From: Pseudomonas sp. UBA1879
GTDB lineage: Bacteria > Pseudomonadota > Gammaproteobacteria > Pseudomonadales > Pseudomonadaceae
Length of the DNA stretch: 64,000 nt
Reading direction: 5' to 3'
Assembly: GCF_002338065.1 (NCBI RefSeq)
Contig: NZ_DDHJ01000002.1
Coordinates: forward strand, 187,414 to 251,413
Both the position numbers and the translations under genes were made by a program. A model generated the notes under the pieces. That model made no database searches. It was not told the origin of the DNA and saw only the letters and a list, made by a program, of their open reading frames with translations. This document shows, one piece after another, positions 63,965 to 64,000 of this stretch; the stretch's first letter is position 1, and each line of letters begins with the position of its first letter.

Positions 63965-63992
63965 TTGACGCTCCTCAGGATGTCTCTATAAT
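63965..63992 (+). promoter_or_regulatory. Near-consensus sigma-70 promoter at the right edge
   Basis: TTGACG (63965-63970), 16-bp spacer, TATAAT (63987-63992), then a C-rich discriminator TCGCCCC. Such promoters in Pseudomonas usually drive stable RNA or highly expressed genes. The transcribed gene lies beyond the window. Confidence 0.75.
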
Positions 63993-64000
63993 TCGCCCCA

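Overview
This window is a stretch of chromosome from a fluorescent-type Pseudomonas (P. fluorescens / putida / syringae side of the genus rather than P. aeruginosa). The base composition is high in G+C. Many neighbour pairs match the P. aeruginosa PAO1 map as I remember it: fpr-like, mscL, radA, the PilZ gene, cstA, ybdD, yjiA, glyA and morA correspond to the PA4601-PA4615 neighbourhood, and bauC, bauA, bauR with the two purine deaminases correspond to PA0130-PA0148. About ten REP doublets (REPINs) of the kind common in P. fluorescens sit in the gaps between genes. I see no tRNA, rRNA, transposase, prophage or CRISPR array.

Layout. 1-5.5 kb: the end of a metallophosphoesterase gene, a periplasmic binding protein, two chemoreceptor-family genes facing each other across a shared terminator, and a small secreted protein made of six 13-residue repeats. 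5.9-13.8 kb: housekeeping and accessory enzymes (acyltransferase, flavoprotein, histone-deacetylase-like hydrolase, GNAT, TesB with a coupled HAD phosphatase, a secreted hydrolase and a zinc peptidase). 13.9-15.3 kb: a probable toxin/immunity pair with lower G+C at the immunity end. 15.4-19 kb: two MFS exporters around a LysR gene. 19.2-25.7 kb: trmA coupled to a purine permease, then a three-gene molybdenum aldehyde oxidoreductase operon of the PaoABC type. 26-31.2 kb: an orphan choline-type binding protein, an esterase, and the cyanide-insensitive bd oxidase operon cioAB with a 55-residue third gene. 31.3-48 kb: the conserved core block (rlmG, a free-standing LuxR DNA-binding domain, fpr-like, mscL, radA, mapZ-like, cstA, ybdD, yjiA, glyA, morA, ettA). 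48-54 kb: a GreA/B-like factor, a lipoprotein, a Bcr/CflA exporter, an A+T-rich 0.6 kb gap, an ArsR-type regulator, adenine deaminase and a ChaA antiporter. 54-64 kb: 8-oxoguanine deaminase, SDR, YigZ, a TetR regulator, a xanthine-type permease, and the beta-alanine genes bauR, bauA and bauC. The window closes on a near-consensus sigma-70 promoter whose gene lies outside.

Functional themes. Purine and beta-alanine use come together at the right end: permeases, adenine and 8-oxoguanine deaminases, a RutR-like regulator, then transamination of beta-alanine and oxidation of malonate semialdehyde. Cyclic-di-GMP and taxis recur: a BdlA-like PAS/MCP protein, an HBM-type receptor, a MapZ-type PilZ protein and MorA. 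The least described parts are the toxin/immunity pair, the 13-residue-repeat protein, the free-standing LuxR domain, and a 115-bp dispersed repeat with DnaA-box-like sites found twice in the window.
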